A stretch of 64,000 bases of DNA from Clostridium sp. GTDB taxonomy: Bacteria > Bacillota > Clostridia > Clostridiales > Clostridiaceae. Below are positions 46,544 to 56,542 of this stretch, in pieces. The stretch covers positions 62,001-126,000 of the forward strand of contig JARKVD010000017.1 of the NCBI GenBank assembly GCA_029851835.1, written 5' to 3'. Under the pieces are notes generated by a model, which saw only the letters and a program-made list of their open reading frames with translations, was not told where the DNA came from and did no database searches. The translations under genes and the position numbers were made by a program. Positions within the stretch are counted from its first letter, which is position 1. Every line of letters starts with the position of its first letter.

Positions 46544-47086
46544 TTATTTGTTAATATTAATAACACCTTTACCTTTTACAAAATAATCCACTCCAGATAT
46601 TATTGTTATTACTCCAGCTAGATAAATAAATACTTGTGTTAACATATTAAGCCATGAAGGAGAATATACTAGGTATACCAATCCCATAATTATAGCTATC
46701 ATTTGTATCACAGTTTTTAATTTACCCCAATTACTAGCTGCTATAACTATACCTTGTGACGCCGCAAGAGTACGTAATCCTGATACAACAAACTCTCTAG
46801 AAATTATTACAACAACTACCCATGCCGGTATAATGCCTTTTTCCACAAGGATTACTAACGCACAAGTTACTAAAAGCTTGTCTGCCAAGGGATCCATAAA
46901 TTTCCCAAAATTTGTTATCTGATTTCTACTACGTGCTATGTATCCATCCAATTTATCCGTTATTGAAGCAATTATAAATACTGCTAAGGCTATAATATTT
47001 GCTGTTGGCGTATTTACCATTGCACAAATTAAAAACACTGGAACTAATACCATTCTTAGCACAGTAAGTTTATTTGCAAGATTCAT
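46544..47086 (-). CDS. pgsA: CDP-diacylglycerol-glycerol-3-phosphate phosphatidyltransferase
   Basis: This membrane enzyme makes phosphatidylglycerol phosphate. From ATG at 47086 it has 180 residues and starts MNLANKLTVLRM, as in relatives; GGAG lies nine bases before it. The CDP-alcohol phosphotransferase motif is complete in DKLDGYIARSRNQ followed by FGKFMDPLADK. Four or more membrane helices are visible. The order rimO-pgsA-recA is the common Firmicute arrangement. Confidence 0.94.
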   Translation of the reverse strand: MNLANKLTVLRMVLVPVFLICAMVNTPTANIIALAVFIIASITDKLDGYIARSRNQITNFGKFMDPLADKLLVTCALVILVEKGIIPAWVVVVIISREFVVSGLRTLAASQGIVIAASNWGKLKTVIQMIAIIMGLVYLVYSPSWLNMLTQVFIYLAGVITIISGVDYFVKGKGVININK

Positions 47087-47271
47087 TTTCATCATCTCCT
47101 ACTTCATCAATTTCAACTGTCATACTGTCATACAGTAAACTTCATAATTTCACTATAAATCTTTTGCAAATTATTCATGTAATCAATATGTTGGTTACTA
47201 TAACCATTATACAATATATTTTCCTATTTACATAAACTTTAATGTTAATTTTATCTTAACAAGTAATAAAA

Positions 47272-48591
47272 TTATTTTACAATTTCTCCAACAAGGTCAT
47301 ATTCCATAGCATCTGTTATCTTCACCTTAACAAAAGTACCAACTACTAAATTATTACCTTTAACATAAACTTCACCATCAATTTCTGGAGCCATTTCAGA
47401 ATTTCTTCCAATATATTGACCTTTCCCCCTACTTTCAATAAGAACATCATATTCTCTGCCAATTTTATTTTTATTAATTTCTGCTGAAATTAATTGTTGA
47501 GTCATCATTATAGAATCCATTCTTTGAACTTTTACTTCTTCTTCTATTTGATCCTCCATCTCTGCAGCAACTGTACCTTCTTCTTGAGAATATGTAAATA
47601 CTCCTAACTTATCAAATCTTGTTTCTTTAACAAAATTTAATAACTCTTCAAAGTTTTCCTCTGTCTCTCCTGGAAATCCAACGATGAAAGTAGTTCTAAT
47701 TGTTATATTTGGAACAGCTTTTCTAAGTTTATTTATGTTATCTTCAATTATTTTTCTTCTACCTTTTCTTCTCATTCCTTTTAGAACATCATCACTGATG
47801 TGCTGAAGTGGAATATCGATATACTTACATACCTTATCATTAGCGGCAATCTCTTCAATAACAGCATCTGTTAACTCTTCAGCATAACAATATAAAAGTC
47901 TTATCCATTTAATACTTTTTATTTTACCTAACTCTTTTAAAAGTACATGTAAAGTTTTTTCTCCATATAAGTCTACACCGTAATTGGTAGTATCTTGAGC
48001 AACTAGAATAATTTCCTTATACCCGTTTAATGCCAGTTCCTTAGCTTCTTTAAGTATATCCTCCATATCACGACTTCTGTATCTTCCTCTGATCTTTGGA
48101 ATTGCACAATATGCACATACATTGTTACAACCCTCTGATATTCTTAAATAAGCCGTAGTTCCCCCTGTAGTAACCTCTCTGCTCCCAATGTTAATATTAG
48201 TGTCACTATAGCTTGTTATACAGCTTTTTTCTCCAGTGGCTAAAGATTTTTCTATGCACTGATGAAGCTTATCATAGTCATTTACTCCTAATATAATATC
48301 TAATTCAGGAATAAGGTCTAAAAGCTCCTTACCATATCTTTGTGTAAGACATCCTGTAGCTACTAATACCTTACATTGGCCATCCTTAAACCTAGCCATT
48401 TCTAGTATAGTATCTATAGATTCTTGTTTTGAAGATTCTATAAATCCACAAGTATTTATAAGAAGTATATCAGCCTTATTCTCATCATTAACTAACTCAT
48501 ACTTTCTCTTTAAGCTGTTAATTATTATTTCTGCATCAATTCTATTTTTATCGCAACCTAGATTAATAACACCAAATTTTAAATTTTCCAC
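47272..48591 (-). CDS. rimO: RimO, ribosomal protein S12 methylthiotransferase
   Basis: RimO adds a methylthio group to an aspartate of ribosomal protein S12. The 439-residue protein has the N-terminal UPF0004 domain (NLGCDKNRIDAE, CGFIESSKQESID), the radical SAM motif ISEGCNNVCAYCAIP and a C-terminal TRAM domain (ESRGKGQYIGRNSEMAPEIDG). RimO is preferred over MiaB because of NLGCDKN at the start. The start is GTG at 48591, placed after AGGAGGAGAATT. Confidence 0.94.
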   Translation of the reverse strand: MENLKFGVINLGCDKNRIDAEIIINSLKRKYELVNDENKADILLINTCGFIESSKQESIDTILEMARFKDGQCKVLVATGCLTQRYGKELLDLIPELDIILGVNDYDKLHQCIEKSLATGEKSCITSYSDTNINIGSREVTTGGTTAYLRISEGCNNVCAYCAIPKIRGRYRSRDMEDILKEAKELALNGYKEIILVAQDTTNYGVDLYGEKTLHVLLKELGKIKSIKWIRLLYCYAEELTDAVIEEIAANDKVCKYIDIPLQHISDDVLKGMRRKGRRKIIEDNINKLRKAVPNITIRTTFIVGFPGETEENFEELLNFVKETRFDKLGVFTYSQEEGTVAAEMEDQIEEEVKVQRMDSIMMTQQLISAEINKNKIGREYDVLIESRGKGQYIGRNSEMAPEIDGEVYVKGNNLVVGTFVKVKITDAMEYDLVGEIVK

Positions 48592-48659
48592 AATTCTCCT
48601 CCTAAGTTATAACTTTTTATTTATCTTTTGCTTTAATGAAATTTTTCTTCTTTTGAACG

Positions 48660-50981
48660 TTAATACCTGCCACTATAGTCTTCTCTTCCAATGACCTGCC
48701 TTGGCTTACTTCCATTTTTTCCAGAAATAATTCCTTCAGCTTCCATTTCATCAATAATTCTAGCCGCTCTATTATACCCTATTTTTAGTCTTCTCTGCAA
48801 TAAGGATGTTGACGCCTGCCCTGTTTCAAAAACAATTTTTATAGCTTCATCTAAAAGTTCATCACAATCATCACTATTTTTTCCACCTTTGGCAGCATTA
48901 TTTTCTATTTCTTCAATTATTTCTTTTTTATACTCATGTTTTTCTATACCACTACGAACAAAATCAACCACTCTTTCAACTTCCTCTTCTGAAACAAAGG
49001 CCCCTTGAATTCTTATAGGCTTAGATTCCCCTACTGGATAGTATAACATATCTCCTTTTCCTAAAAGCTTCTCTGCTCCAGATGAATCTAATATAGTTCT
49101 TGAATCTATCTGACTTGAAACAGCAAAAGAAATTCTTGACGGAATATTAGCCTTTATTACCCCTGTAATTACATCTACAGATGGTCTTTGAGTAGCTATA
49201 ACTAAATGCATTCCTGCCGCCCTTGCCATTTGTGCTAATCTTCCAATATACTCTTCAACTTCATTTGCGCATACCATCATTAAATCTGCAAGCTCGTCAA
49301 TGATTATAACAATCCATGGCAGTTTTTCTTCAATTACTCCTCTTTCCGCAAACTCATTATATCCTTCAATATTTCTAACATTATTATCTGCAAACAACTT
49401 ATATCTTCTTGTCATTTCATTAACTGCCCAGTTCAATGCCCCAGCCGCCTTCTTAGGGTCTGTTACAACTGGAATAAGCAGATGTGGTATTCCATTATAA
49501 ATATTAAGCTCTACAACTTTAGGATCTACCAAAAGAAGCTTCACATCATTTGGTGAATATTTATAAAGCATACTCATCAACAGAGTATTAATACACACAC
49601 TTTTTCCTGAACCTGTTGCCCCAGCAATTAGAAGGTGAGGCATTTTAGTTAAGTCGCCTACTACACAGTTACCACCAATGTCCTTTCCAAGAGCAAAAGC
49701 TAAATTCTTCTTACTTTCCGCAAATTCTTCACTTTCAATAACCTCTCTAAAGAATACCGCTGAAAGCTCCTTATTAGGAACCTCTATACCAACAGCAGCT
49801 TTACCTGGAATTGGAGCTTCTATTCTTACACCAGATGCAGCAAGATTCAGAGCTATATCATCTGCCAAATTAACAATTTTACTTACCTTAACTCCAACAT
49901 GAGGCTGAAGCTCGAATCTTGTTACAGATGGACCTTTTGTGACCTGAACCACCTTAGCCTCTACTCCAAAGCTAGCTAAAGTATCCTGAAGCTTATTAGC
50001 ACTTACGAGTAATTCTTTTTTATCTCCACTTTTTCCTACTCCATTGACATTTTTATGAAGTAATTCAGGTGATGGATAAACATACTCATAATTCTGTTCT
50101 TCCGAGCTCATAGTTATATCTATATTAAGTGCTTCCCTTTCAATCTCATTTTTTTCTACCTTAGGCTTTTGTTCAAATACATCTGCAGCTGATTCCTCAC
50201 CCTTATGTTCATCTTCATCAAATCGCATAAAATCAATTATTTTAATATTAGGGTCAATTTTTGTACGTTGTTCCCTTTGAGGAGGTTCCGTAAAAATAAG
50301 ACTTCCATCCGATTCATCTGAAATTCTTATTTTTTCACTGTCAACATTTTTTTCCTTCTTTTTACGCTTTTCAAAGGTAAATAGCTCTTTTATGGTAATA
50401 TCATTTATGAGCATTAAAGCTACAATGTAGAATGCTAAATATATTACATAGCTTCCCCATTTCCCTAAAAGCAAATATACCGGTACCGCTATCATTAAAG
50501 ATATAACTCCTCCATGGAGAACCCCTTGTGCTTTGAACTGACTTTGTATAGAAAGAATCATGTCCCCTTTTATATAATAATTGCTCAAAACAATACTCTC
50601 TATAAATAAAAGGGATGTAATCACAAATATAATTATTCCAACTGTAATTTTAGTAAACTTAAAATATTTATTGGTAATTATATAGCATACTCCCATGTAA
50701 AATAATAAAAATGGAACAATATATGCACCTATTCCTATTAATCCGATAAGCACTTTATTTACAAATATTCCTAAGGAACCCGTCCAGGATCCTTTATCAG
50801 CTACTATTCCTGATATTAAAGCTAAAAAAATAAGAACTCCAAGGGTTATTAATATAATTCCTGTAAAATCAAATATTTTATCTTCTTTTTTATTCTTAGC
50901 ACTGTCAACTTTAACCTTCTGCTTTGCAGTAGCCTTTTTCCCATTTTTCTTCTTTTTTAAAGCTGTCTTTCTTTCTGCCAT
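48660..50981 (-). CDS. spoIIIE: FtsK/SpoIIIE DNA translocase
   Basis: The 773-residue protein has a very basic start, four membrane helices (about 35-190), an acidic linker (about 205-310) and the motor domain. The motor shows IAGATGSGKSVCINTLL (Walker A), IVIIIDELADLMMV (Walker B) and IATQRPSVDVITG. The winged-helix gamma domain (LLQRRLKIGYNRAARIIDEME) reads DNA polarity sequences. It pumps DNA across the division or sporulation septum. GGAGGTG precedes the ATG. It could be called ftsK equally well. Confidence 0.95.
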   Translation of the reverse strand: MAERKTALKKKKNGKKATAKQKVKVDSAKNKKEDKIFDFTGIILITLGVLIFLALISGIVADKGSWTGSLGIFVNKVLIGLIGIGAYIVPFLLFYMGVCYIITNKYFKFTKITVGIIIFVITSLLFIESIVLSNYYIKGDMILSIQSQFKAQGVLHGGVISLMIAVPVYLLLGKWGSYVIYLAFYIVALMLINDITIKELFTFEKRKKKEKNVDSEKIRISDESDGSLIFTEPPQREQRTKIDPNIKIIDFMRFDEDEHKGEESAADVFEQKPKVEKNEIEREALNIDITMSSEEQNYEYVYPSPELLHKNVNGVGKSGDKKELLVSANKLQDTLASFGVEAKVVQVTKGPSVTRFELQPHVGVKVSKIVNLADDIALNLAASGVRIEAPIPGKAAVGIEVPNKELSAVFFREVIESEEFAESKKNLAFALGKDIGGNCVVGDLTKMPHLLIAGATGSGKSVCINTLLMSMLYKYSPNDVKLLLVDPKVVELNIYNGIPHLLIPVVTDPKKAAGALNWAVNEMTRRYKLFADNNVRNIEGYNEFAERGVIEEKLPWIVIIIDELADLMMVCANEVEEYIGRLAQMARAAGMHLVIATQRPSVDVITGVIKANIPSRISFAVSSQIDSRTILDSSGAEKLLGKGDMLYYPVGESKPIRIQGAFVSEEEVERVVDFVRSGIEKHEYKKEIIEEIENNAAKGGKNSDDCDELLDEAIKIVFETGQASTSLLQRRLKIGYNRAARIIDEMEAEGIISGKNGSKPRQVIGREDYSGRY

Positions 50982-51283
50982 GGTCTCACCTCCGAATTTC
51001 CTTAGATAGACTTTTAAACAAGCTTTTCCATCTACCTCTATCTATTTTACATTGAAAAGGCCCTACATTTCAAATTATTTTTCATTTTATAGAATTATTT
51101 ACATTGTTGACTTATACATCAATGACTATTCCCCATTTTTAATATATCATTATTTGATTTCTTCTTTATCATAGTAAATATAGAACTTATTAAAACTGTT
51201 CATATCACATCATAATTCTACTATACATCTACCAACCTTAATTTTTATCCATAACATCCACTAATCTAAATATAAAGTTAATC
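50982..51283. other. AT-rich intergenic stretch between tepA and spoIIIE
   Basis: About 300 bases of AT-rich sequence hold no frame with a ribosome-binding site. It should contain the spoIIIE promoter; several A/T-rich -10-like motifs occur, but none stands out. Confidence 0.55.
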
Positions 51284-51327
51284 TTAAAAAGAAAAGACAT
51301 GATAGAAGCAAAGTACTTCATCATGTC
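51284..51327 (-). terminator. terminator behind tepA
   Basis: GACATGATAGAAG (51296 on) pairs with CTTCATCATGTC with one bulged A, and the minus-strand tail is TTTTCTTTTT. Confidence 0.85.
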
Positions 51328-51339
51328 ATAAATAAAATA

Positions 51340-52200
51340 TCACTCTTTAGTTTTTTCTTTTTCTTCTTCCTTTTCTTTTATTAACTCATCTAGTTTATCT
51401 AAAGCAGCTCTTATTCCTCCCACTTCATCTATAATCCCACACTCTACTGCCTGTTTTCCTATTAGAATTGTTCCTATATCATTTAAAAGTTCATCAGTCT
51501 GACTCATTAGCTCCACTAGTTTTTCTGAACTTACTTTTGATGTCCTTATTATAAACTCTATTATGCGGTCCTGCATCTTTTTAAAGTATTCAAAAGTTTG
51601 AGCTACTCCAATTACAAAACCATTCATTCTAATAGGATGAACTATCATGGTTGCTGATGGAGTTATAAAGGAATAATCTGATGAAGTGGCTAGTGGAACT
51701 CCTATGGAGTGACCTCCCCCAATGACAATAGATACTGTCGGCTTGCTTAAACTTGTAATCATTTCTGCAATTGCGAGTCCAGCTTCTACATCTCCACCTG
51801 CAGTATTTAATACAATCAAAGCTCCCTTTACTTTTTCATCTCTTTCAATTGCTATAAGCTGTGGAATAATATGCTCATATTTAGTTGTTTTTGTTTGGTT
51901 CCCTGATATATTATGACCTTCGATCTGTCCTATAATAGGAATTATTTGAATGTTATCGTCTGGTTTAGCTATATTAACAGCTCCTACTTCTTTTATATTT
52001 CTAATTTCATCAGATGAATTGTTAGAATTATTATTTGAATTTTCATCATTGTCTTCATTAACGATGGGTTTTTGTACCTTTACTAGCTTTGAAGGGTTTT
52101 CCTTATCATGTTCATTCATCTTGCATCCATCACCCAACTCTATGTCTTCAACTGCCATTGATATATTGTCATACGTCATATTCTTATCATCATTTAACAT
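51340..52200 (-). CDS. tepA: TepA/YmfB-type ClpP-like serine peptidase
   Basis: From ATG at 52200 (AGGAGG upstream) the protein has 286 residues. An acidic, Asn/Asp-rich N-terminal region (about 1-65, with NNSNNSSDE) is followed by a ClpP fold. Its catalytic Ser lies in IGGGHSIGVPLATSS and the His in ATMIVHPIRMNG. TepA proteins resemble ClpP and were linked to signal-peptide degradation and secretion in Bacillus. The gene lies between spoIIIE and aspartate kinase, the conserved position. It ends in a Glu/Lys-rich tail. Confidence 0.88.
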   Translation of the reverse strand: MLNDDKNMTYDNISMAVEDIELGDGCKMNEHDKENPSKLVKVQKPIVNEDNDENSNNNSNNSSDEIRNIKEVGAVNIAKPDDNIQIIPIIGQIEGHNISGNQTKTTKYEHIIPQLIAIERDEKVKGALIVLNTAGGDVEAGLAIAEMITSLSKPTVSIVIGGGHSIGVPLATSSDYSFITPSATMIVHPIRMNGFVIGVAQTFEYFKKMQDRIIEFIIRTSKVSSEKLVELMSQTDELLNDIGTILIGKQAVECGIIDEVGGIRAALDKLDELIKEKEEEKEKTKE

Positions 52201-52253
52201 AATAAAATACCTCCTAATACACTGTATTTTGTGCATTTGGAGGTTTTATTATT

Positions 52254-53441
52254 CTAACCTAAACTAAATTCATTGTGAAGTAAGTTAATTGCATCCTTAA
52301 CTCTTTCACTTTTTACTAGACACCATATGGTAGTATGAGAGTCTGCTGTTTGAAGGATATCAATGTCACCTTCTTCTAAAGCTTTTAGAATTCTTGACAT
52401 AACTCCAGGAACTCCTCTTATTTTAGAACCAATTACAGCTATCTTGCTGCAGTCTGCTTCATATTCATAATTTATATTTAATCTATCTGCTATTAATCCA
52501 AATTTTTCTAAATCACCTTCACCAATTGTAAATACCTTTTCTCTAGGAAATACACTGATTAAATCTATACTAATTCCTTCTTCAGCCAACGTGTGGAAAA
52601 TTGTATTGCAATGCTCCTTCTGATTACAGCTAATAAGAATTTGAACTCTTTTATCCATATGAGTTATTCCAGTTATAATCTTATCATTTTCTTTAACATA
52701 TGATGCAATTAAAGTTCCTTCACATTCACTTAATGTATTTTTAATAACAAGAGGTATGTTATATCTTCTTGAAATTTCAACTGCTCTAGGATGGATAACC
52801 TTTGCTCCCTGTTCCGCAAATTGAAACACTTCATCATAGCTTATACTTTCAATTAATGATGCTTTAGAAACAATTCTAGGGTCCGCAGTCATAATTCCAT
52901 CAACATCTGTATATATTTGAACCTCAGCGGCTTTAAGCGCTGCTCCTAAGATTGCTCCAGTTACATCACTACCGCCTCTTCCAATGGTAGTTATGCTTCC
53001 CTCTTCACATATTCCCTGAAAGCCAGCTACTACTGGTATTTTTCCTTCTTCAATTACTTTTAAAATATTTGAAGGTTCTACATCTATTATTGATGCATTA
53101 TTAAAATTATTATCTGTTTTTATACCAGCTTCTCCGCCCATTAGAGGAATTGCATCAATACCTTCTCTTAAAAGGTCATTACACATTATTACTGTACTCA
53201 AGGTTTCACCACAAGAAAGTAGTAAGTCCATAGCTCTTGTATTCTTTTCTCTAAAATTTTCATCAACTAAAGAAATTAACGTATCTGTAGCATAAGGTGA
53301 TCCCTTTCTTCCCATTGCAGATACAACTACCACAGGCTGCTGTCCCTTATCTATAAGAGCTTTAATTTTTTTAACTACCAGCTTTCTATTTTCTTCATTT
53401 GCTACTGATGTTCCCCCAAACTTTTGAACGACTATACTCAT
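52254..53441 (-). CDS. dapG: aspartate kinase
   Basis: The enzyme phosphorylates aspartate, the first step to diaminopimelate, lysine, threonine and methionine. From ATG at 53441 (GGAGG five bases upstream) it has 395 residues. It starts IVVQKFGGTSVANEENRK, has ITTIGRGGSDVTGAILGAAL, and ends with two ACT domains for feedback control. Size and place beside ymxH and tepA match the diaminopimelate-linked DapG of Bacillus. No lysine riboswitch is apparent upstream, consistent with that type. Confidence 0.9.
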   Translation of the reverse strand: MSIVVQKFGGTSVANEENRKLVVKKIKALIDKGQQPVVVVSAMGRKGSPYATDTLISLVDENFREKNTRAMDLLLSCGETLSTVIMCNDLLREGIDAIPLMGGEAGIKTDNNFNNASIIDVEPSNILKVIEEGKIPVVAGFQGICEEGSITTIGRGGSDVTGAILGAALKAAEVQIYTDVDGIMTADPRIVSKASLIESISYDEVFQFAEQGAKVIHPRAVEISRRYNIPLVIKNTLSECEGTLIASYVKENDKIITGITHMDKRVQILISCNQKEHCNTIFHTLAEEGISIDLISVFPREKVFTIGEGDLEKFGLIADRLNINYEYEADCSKIAVIGSKIRGVPGVMSRILKALEEGDIDILQTADSHTTIWCLVKSERVKDAINLLHNEFSLG

Positions 53442-53454
53442 ATTTACCTCCATG

Positions 53455-53730
53455 CTATATGTGGGTTTTTCTCAGTGTATCTCCGTCTACATCAATGATT
53501 ATAGTCTTAGATCCTATCTTTTTCACATAATCCCAAGAAACCTCTAACATTTCACTTCCTTTAAAAAATAATTTATTGGATCTACCATCATTTAATAAAA
53601 GAAGCTTGAGCTGTCCATTTTCATCGATGACTATATCATTGTTGCCTAGTACACTATATTTATCTCCATCATTAATATTAATTATCTCGTATCTTTCCAT
53701 CTCGCTTAAATATCTATACTTATCTTCCAT
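53455..53730 (-). CDS. ymxH: YlmC/YmxH-family PRC-barrel protein
   Basis: The 91-residue protein has one PRC-barrel-like domain (ERYEIININDGDKYSVLGNND, then WDYVKKIGSKTIIIDVD). This small family is conserved in spore formers and lies next to aspartate kinase. Its role is not established; sporulation expression is known for relatives. GAGGTG precedes the ATG. It is the first gene of ymxH-dapG-tepA. Confidence 0.82.
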   Translation of the reverse strand: MEDKYRYLSEMERYEIININDGDKYSVLGNNDIVIDENGQLKLLLLNDGRSNKLFFKGSEMLEVSWDYVKKIGSKTIIIDVDGDTLRKTHI

Positions 53731-53815
53731 ATTATCACCTCATAAAATAATTAAATTACTATGATTAATATGTACGTAAAATTTTTTTATGAATAAATAA
53801 GCAAAACTTAATACA

Positions 53816-53843
53816 ATTATAATATACTTTATGAAAATGTAAA
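53816..53843 (-). promoter_or_regulatory. promoter of the ymxH-dapG-tepA genes
   Basis: TTTACA (53838-53843), a 16-bp spacer and a perfect TATAAT (53816-53821) lie on the minus strand about 85 bases before ymxH. Confidence 0.6.
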
Positions 53844-53870
53844 CCATTATGTACTTACATTTTAAACAAA

Positions 53871-53900
53871 AAATAAAAAGGTGTTTTCACCTTTTTATTT
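53871..53900 (-). terminator. terminator behind pnp
   Basis: AAATAAAAAGGTG-TTTT-CACCTTTTTATTT is a perfect 13-bp hairpin with U-rich 3' side, directly after the pnp stop. Confidence 0.9.
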
Positions 53901-53902
53901 TT

Positions 53903-56011
53903 CTATGCTTCTGATTTATTTTCTTCTGAATCTTTTAATGCATCTTTTCTTGAAAGATTTACTCTTCCTTGAGCATCTATCTCTGTTACTTTAACAAGTA
54001 TTTCATCTCCAATAGCAACTACATCTTCAACCTTATTAACTCTTTCATTAGCAAGCTTAGAAATGTGTACTAAACCTTCTTTACCTGGTAAAACTTCTAC
54101 AAAAGCCCCAAAAGCCATAATCTTAGTAACTTTTCCTAGGTAGATTTCACCAACTTCAACTTCTTTAGTGATTTCTTTAATTATTCTTAAAGCTTCATTA
54201 GCACTATCACCATCATTAGACATGATTACTATCTTACCATCATCGTTAGTATCAATCTTAACACCAGTATCTGCTATTATTTTCTTAATAGTTTTTCCTC
54301 CTGGTCCTATGATTTCTCTAACCTTGTCTGGTTTAATATTTATAGTGTACATTCTTGGAGCATATGGTGATAACTCTTCTCTTGGAGCAGCTATACACTC
54401 ATTGATTTTCTCTAGGATATACATTCTTGCAGTTCTTGCATCTTCTATAGCTGTTCTTATACAGTATTTAGATAATCCTTTTATTTTTGTATCAACTTGA
54501 ATAGAAGTTATTCCTTTTTCTGTTCCGGCAACTTTAAAGTCCATATCTCCAAAGAAGTCTTCTATACCTTGAATATCTGTTATTACAGCTTCCTCACTTA
54601 AATCTTCACTTGTGATTAACCCCATTGCTATACCAGCAGCTGGTCGCTTTATTGGTACCCCTGCATCAAGTAAAGCTAAAGTACTTCCACATACACTAGC
54701 TTGAGAAGTAGATCCGTTTGAACTTAAAACTTCTGAAACTAATCTAATTGCATATGGGAATTCTTCTTCTGAAGGAATTAATGGTTCAAGAGCTCTTTCT
54801 GCTAAGGCTCCATGTCCTATTTCTCTTCTTCCCGGTCCTCTTAATGGCTTAACTTCACCTACGCTGTAAGCTGGGAAATTGTAATGATGCATATATCTCT
54901 TGCTTTCCTCTTCACCAAGGCCATCAATAATTTGAACATCACCTAAAGCTCCTAATGTAGCAACAGTCATAACTTGAGTTAAACCTCTTGTAAATAAACC
55001 TGTTCCATGAGTTCTTGGAAGTATTCCAGTTTCGCAAGAGATTTTTCTAATTTCATCGAAAGCTCTTCCATCTGGTCTTCTCTTATCCTTAAGTAACATA
55101 TATCTTACTATTTCTTTTTGGATGTTATATACAGTTTCGCCTATATCACTAGCTTTATCTGCATATTTTTCTGCAAACTCTTCGTTGATCTTTGTTTTAA
55201 TTTCATCAACTTTAGCATTTCTTTCATCCTTATCTGTGATGTACATAGCTTCTTTTAACATATCATAAGAGAAGTTTCTTACATCTTCAGCTAGCTCTTC
55301 ATCTACATGGTATAGAACTGGCTCTGGCTTAACTTTACCAAACTTAGCTCTTGCTTCTTCTTGGAAAGCTATAATCTTTTGACACTCATTGAAACCAAAA
55401 TCGATTGCTTCGATCATTGTTTCTTCTGGTATCTCATCTCCACCAGCCTCAATCATCATTACTCTATCTTTAGTTGCACATACAGTTAACTGCATTGAAC
55501 TTAGTTCTCTTTCCTTAGATGTTGGGTTAACAACAAATTTTCCATCTATTAATCCAATAGATACAGTTGCAACAGCATCTACAAACGGAATACTAGAAAG
55601 TAATAAAGCCACTGAAGCTGCGTTCATAGCTAATATTTCAGGTACATTGTCTTGATCTACAGATACTACAGTACAAACAACCTGAACATCATTTCTGTAT
55701 CCTTTTGGGAATAAAGGTCTTATAGGTCTATCAATAGCTCTACCATTTAGTATAGCCTTCTCAGATGGTCTACCCTCTCTTTTTAAGAAACCTCCTGGTA
55801 TTTTTCCTACTGCATATAATCTTTCCTCATATTCTACACTTAGTGGAAAGAAATCAATTCCTTGTCTTGGCTCTGGAGAAGCATTTACGTTTACAAGAAC
55901 TACAGTTTCACCATAACTCATAAACATAGCGCAATCAGATAACATTCCAACTTTGCCTATTTCAATTTTCATTTCTCTTCCAGCAACAATTGTGCTTAAT
56001 ACATTTGACAT
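53903..56011 (-). CDS. pnp: polynucleotide phosphorylase
   Basis: The 3'-5' exoribonuclease uses phosphate to degrade RNA. From ATG at 56011 (AAGGAGG upstream) it has 702 residues. It has two RNase PH domains ([25 protein letters not shown] text, and the active [16 protein letters not shown]), a KH domain ([17 protein letters not shown]) and a C-terminal S1 domain ([20 protein letters not shown]). It follows rpsO, the near-universal pairing. Confidence 0.97.
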   Translation of the reverse strand: MSNVLSTIVAGREMKIEIGKVGMLSDCAMFMSYGETVVLVNVNASPEPRQGIDFFPLSVEYEERLYAVGKIPGGFLKREGRPSEKAILNGRAIDRPIRPLFPKGYRNDVQVVCTVVSVDQDNVPEILAMNAASVALLLSSIPFVDAVATVSIGLIDGKFVVNPTSKERELSSMQLTVCATKDRVMMIEAGGDEIPEETMIEAIDFGFNECQKIIAFQEEARAKFGKVKPEPVLYHVDEELAEDVRNFSYDMLKEAMYITDKDERNAKVDEIKTKINEEFAEKYADKASDIGETVYNIQKEIVRYMLLKDKRRPDGRAFDEIRKISCETGILPRTHGTGLFTRGLTQVMTVATLGALGDVQIIDGLGEEESKRYMHHYNFPAYSVGEVKPLRGPGRREIGHGALAERALEPLIPSEEEFPYAIRLVSEVLSSNGSTSQASVCGSTLALLDAGVPIKRPAAGIAMGLITSEDLSEEAVITDIQGIEDFFGDMDFKVAGTEKGITSIQVDTKIKGLSKYCIRTAIEDARTARMYILEKINECIAAPREELSPYAPRMYTINIKPDKVREIIGPGGKTIKKIIADTGVKIDTNDDGKIVIMSNDGDSANEALRIIKEITKEVEVGEIYLGKVTKIMAFGAFVEVLPGKEGLVHISKLANERVNKVEDVVAIGDEILVKVTEIDAQGRVNLSRKDALKDSEENKSEA

Positions 56012-56098
56012 TATTTTTCCTCCTTTCAATTTTGAGCATATCTATATTATGTATATAATATTTATATTATTTGTAACTTTAATTAAAATTAAAATAAT

Positions 56099-56118
56099 AG
56101 AGCGGCCATTGCCGCTCT
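56099..56118 (-). terminator. hairpin between rpsO and pnp
   Basis: AGAGCGGC (56099-56106) and GCCGCTCT (56111-56118) form a perfect GC-rich stem, and TATTATTTTAATTTT follows on the minus strand. It lies three bases past the rpsO stop. It likely works as a partial terminator or processing site in rpsO-pnp. Confidence 0.75.
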
Positions 56119-56121
56119 TAA

Positions 56122-56385
56122 TTATTTTCTAATTCCTAATTTAGCAATTATTGTTCTGTATCTTTCGATATCTTGCTTCTTTAAGTAGCTTAATAGCCCT
56201 TTTCTTTGTCCAACCATCATTAAAAGACCTCTTCTTGAGTGGTGGTCTTTCTTGTGAACTTTTAAGTGCTCAGTTAACTCTTTTATTCTCTCAGTTAATA
56301 GAGCTATTTGAACCTCTGGAGAACCTGTATCTCCTTCTGTTCTTGCGTATGTTACCATTATTTCTTGTTTTCTTGCCTTATCCAT
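56122..56385 (-). CDS. rpsO: ribosomal protein S15
   Basis: The ATG at 56385 ([19 protein letters not shown]) follows GGAGGTG and gives 87 residues, the normal size. Family motifs include [16 protein letters not shown] and [20 protein letters not shown]. An upstream start would add 18 residues that belong to the leader RNA. S15 binds 16S rRNA early in small-subunit assembly and in several bacteria represses its own translation. Confidence 0.97.
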   Translation of the reverse strand: MDKARKQEIMVTYARTEGDTGSPEVQIALLTERIKELTEHLKVHKKDHHSRRGLLMMVGQRKGLLSYLKKQDIERYRTIIAKLGIRK

Positions 56386-56462
56386 GCGTAATGCACCTCC
56401 AATTGTTAAATCGCCATATGCCATGTAATCCGTTGGCATTCGAAATACCTAGCATAAGGTTC
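56386..56462 (-). promoter_or_regulatory. possible autoregulatory leader of rpsO
   Basis: The ~80-base leader contains AUGCCA pairing with UGGCAU just before the GGAGG site, preceded by CUUAUGCUAGGUAUUUCG. Structured rpsO leaders that bind S15 are known in many bacteria, but I cannot assign this to a named class. Confidence 0.45.
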
Positions 56463-56469
56463 CTATGAA

Positions 56470-56498
56470 ATTATATCAAAATAACTTTTCTTTGTAAA
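56470..56498 (-). promoter_or_regulatory. rpsO promoter
   Basis: TTTACA (56493-56498), a 17-bp spacer and a perfect TATAAT (56470-56475) lie on the minus strand. The leader would be about 80 bases. Confidence 0.8.
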
Positions 56499-56542
56499 TA
56501 GGAAATATAATTTCACTCATGATTTTTGTAAAAAATTAGATA

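Noticed and set aside
53731..53902. lysine riboswitch before the aspartate kinase genes
   Set aside because: The 170 bases hold only the pnp terminator, a promoter and a short AT-rich leader; no riboswitch core motifs are present.
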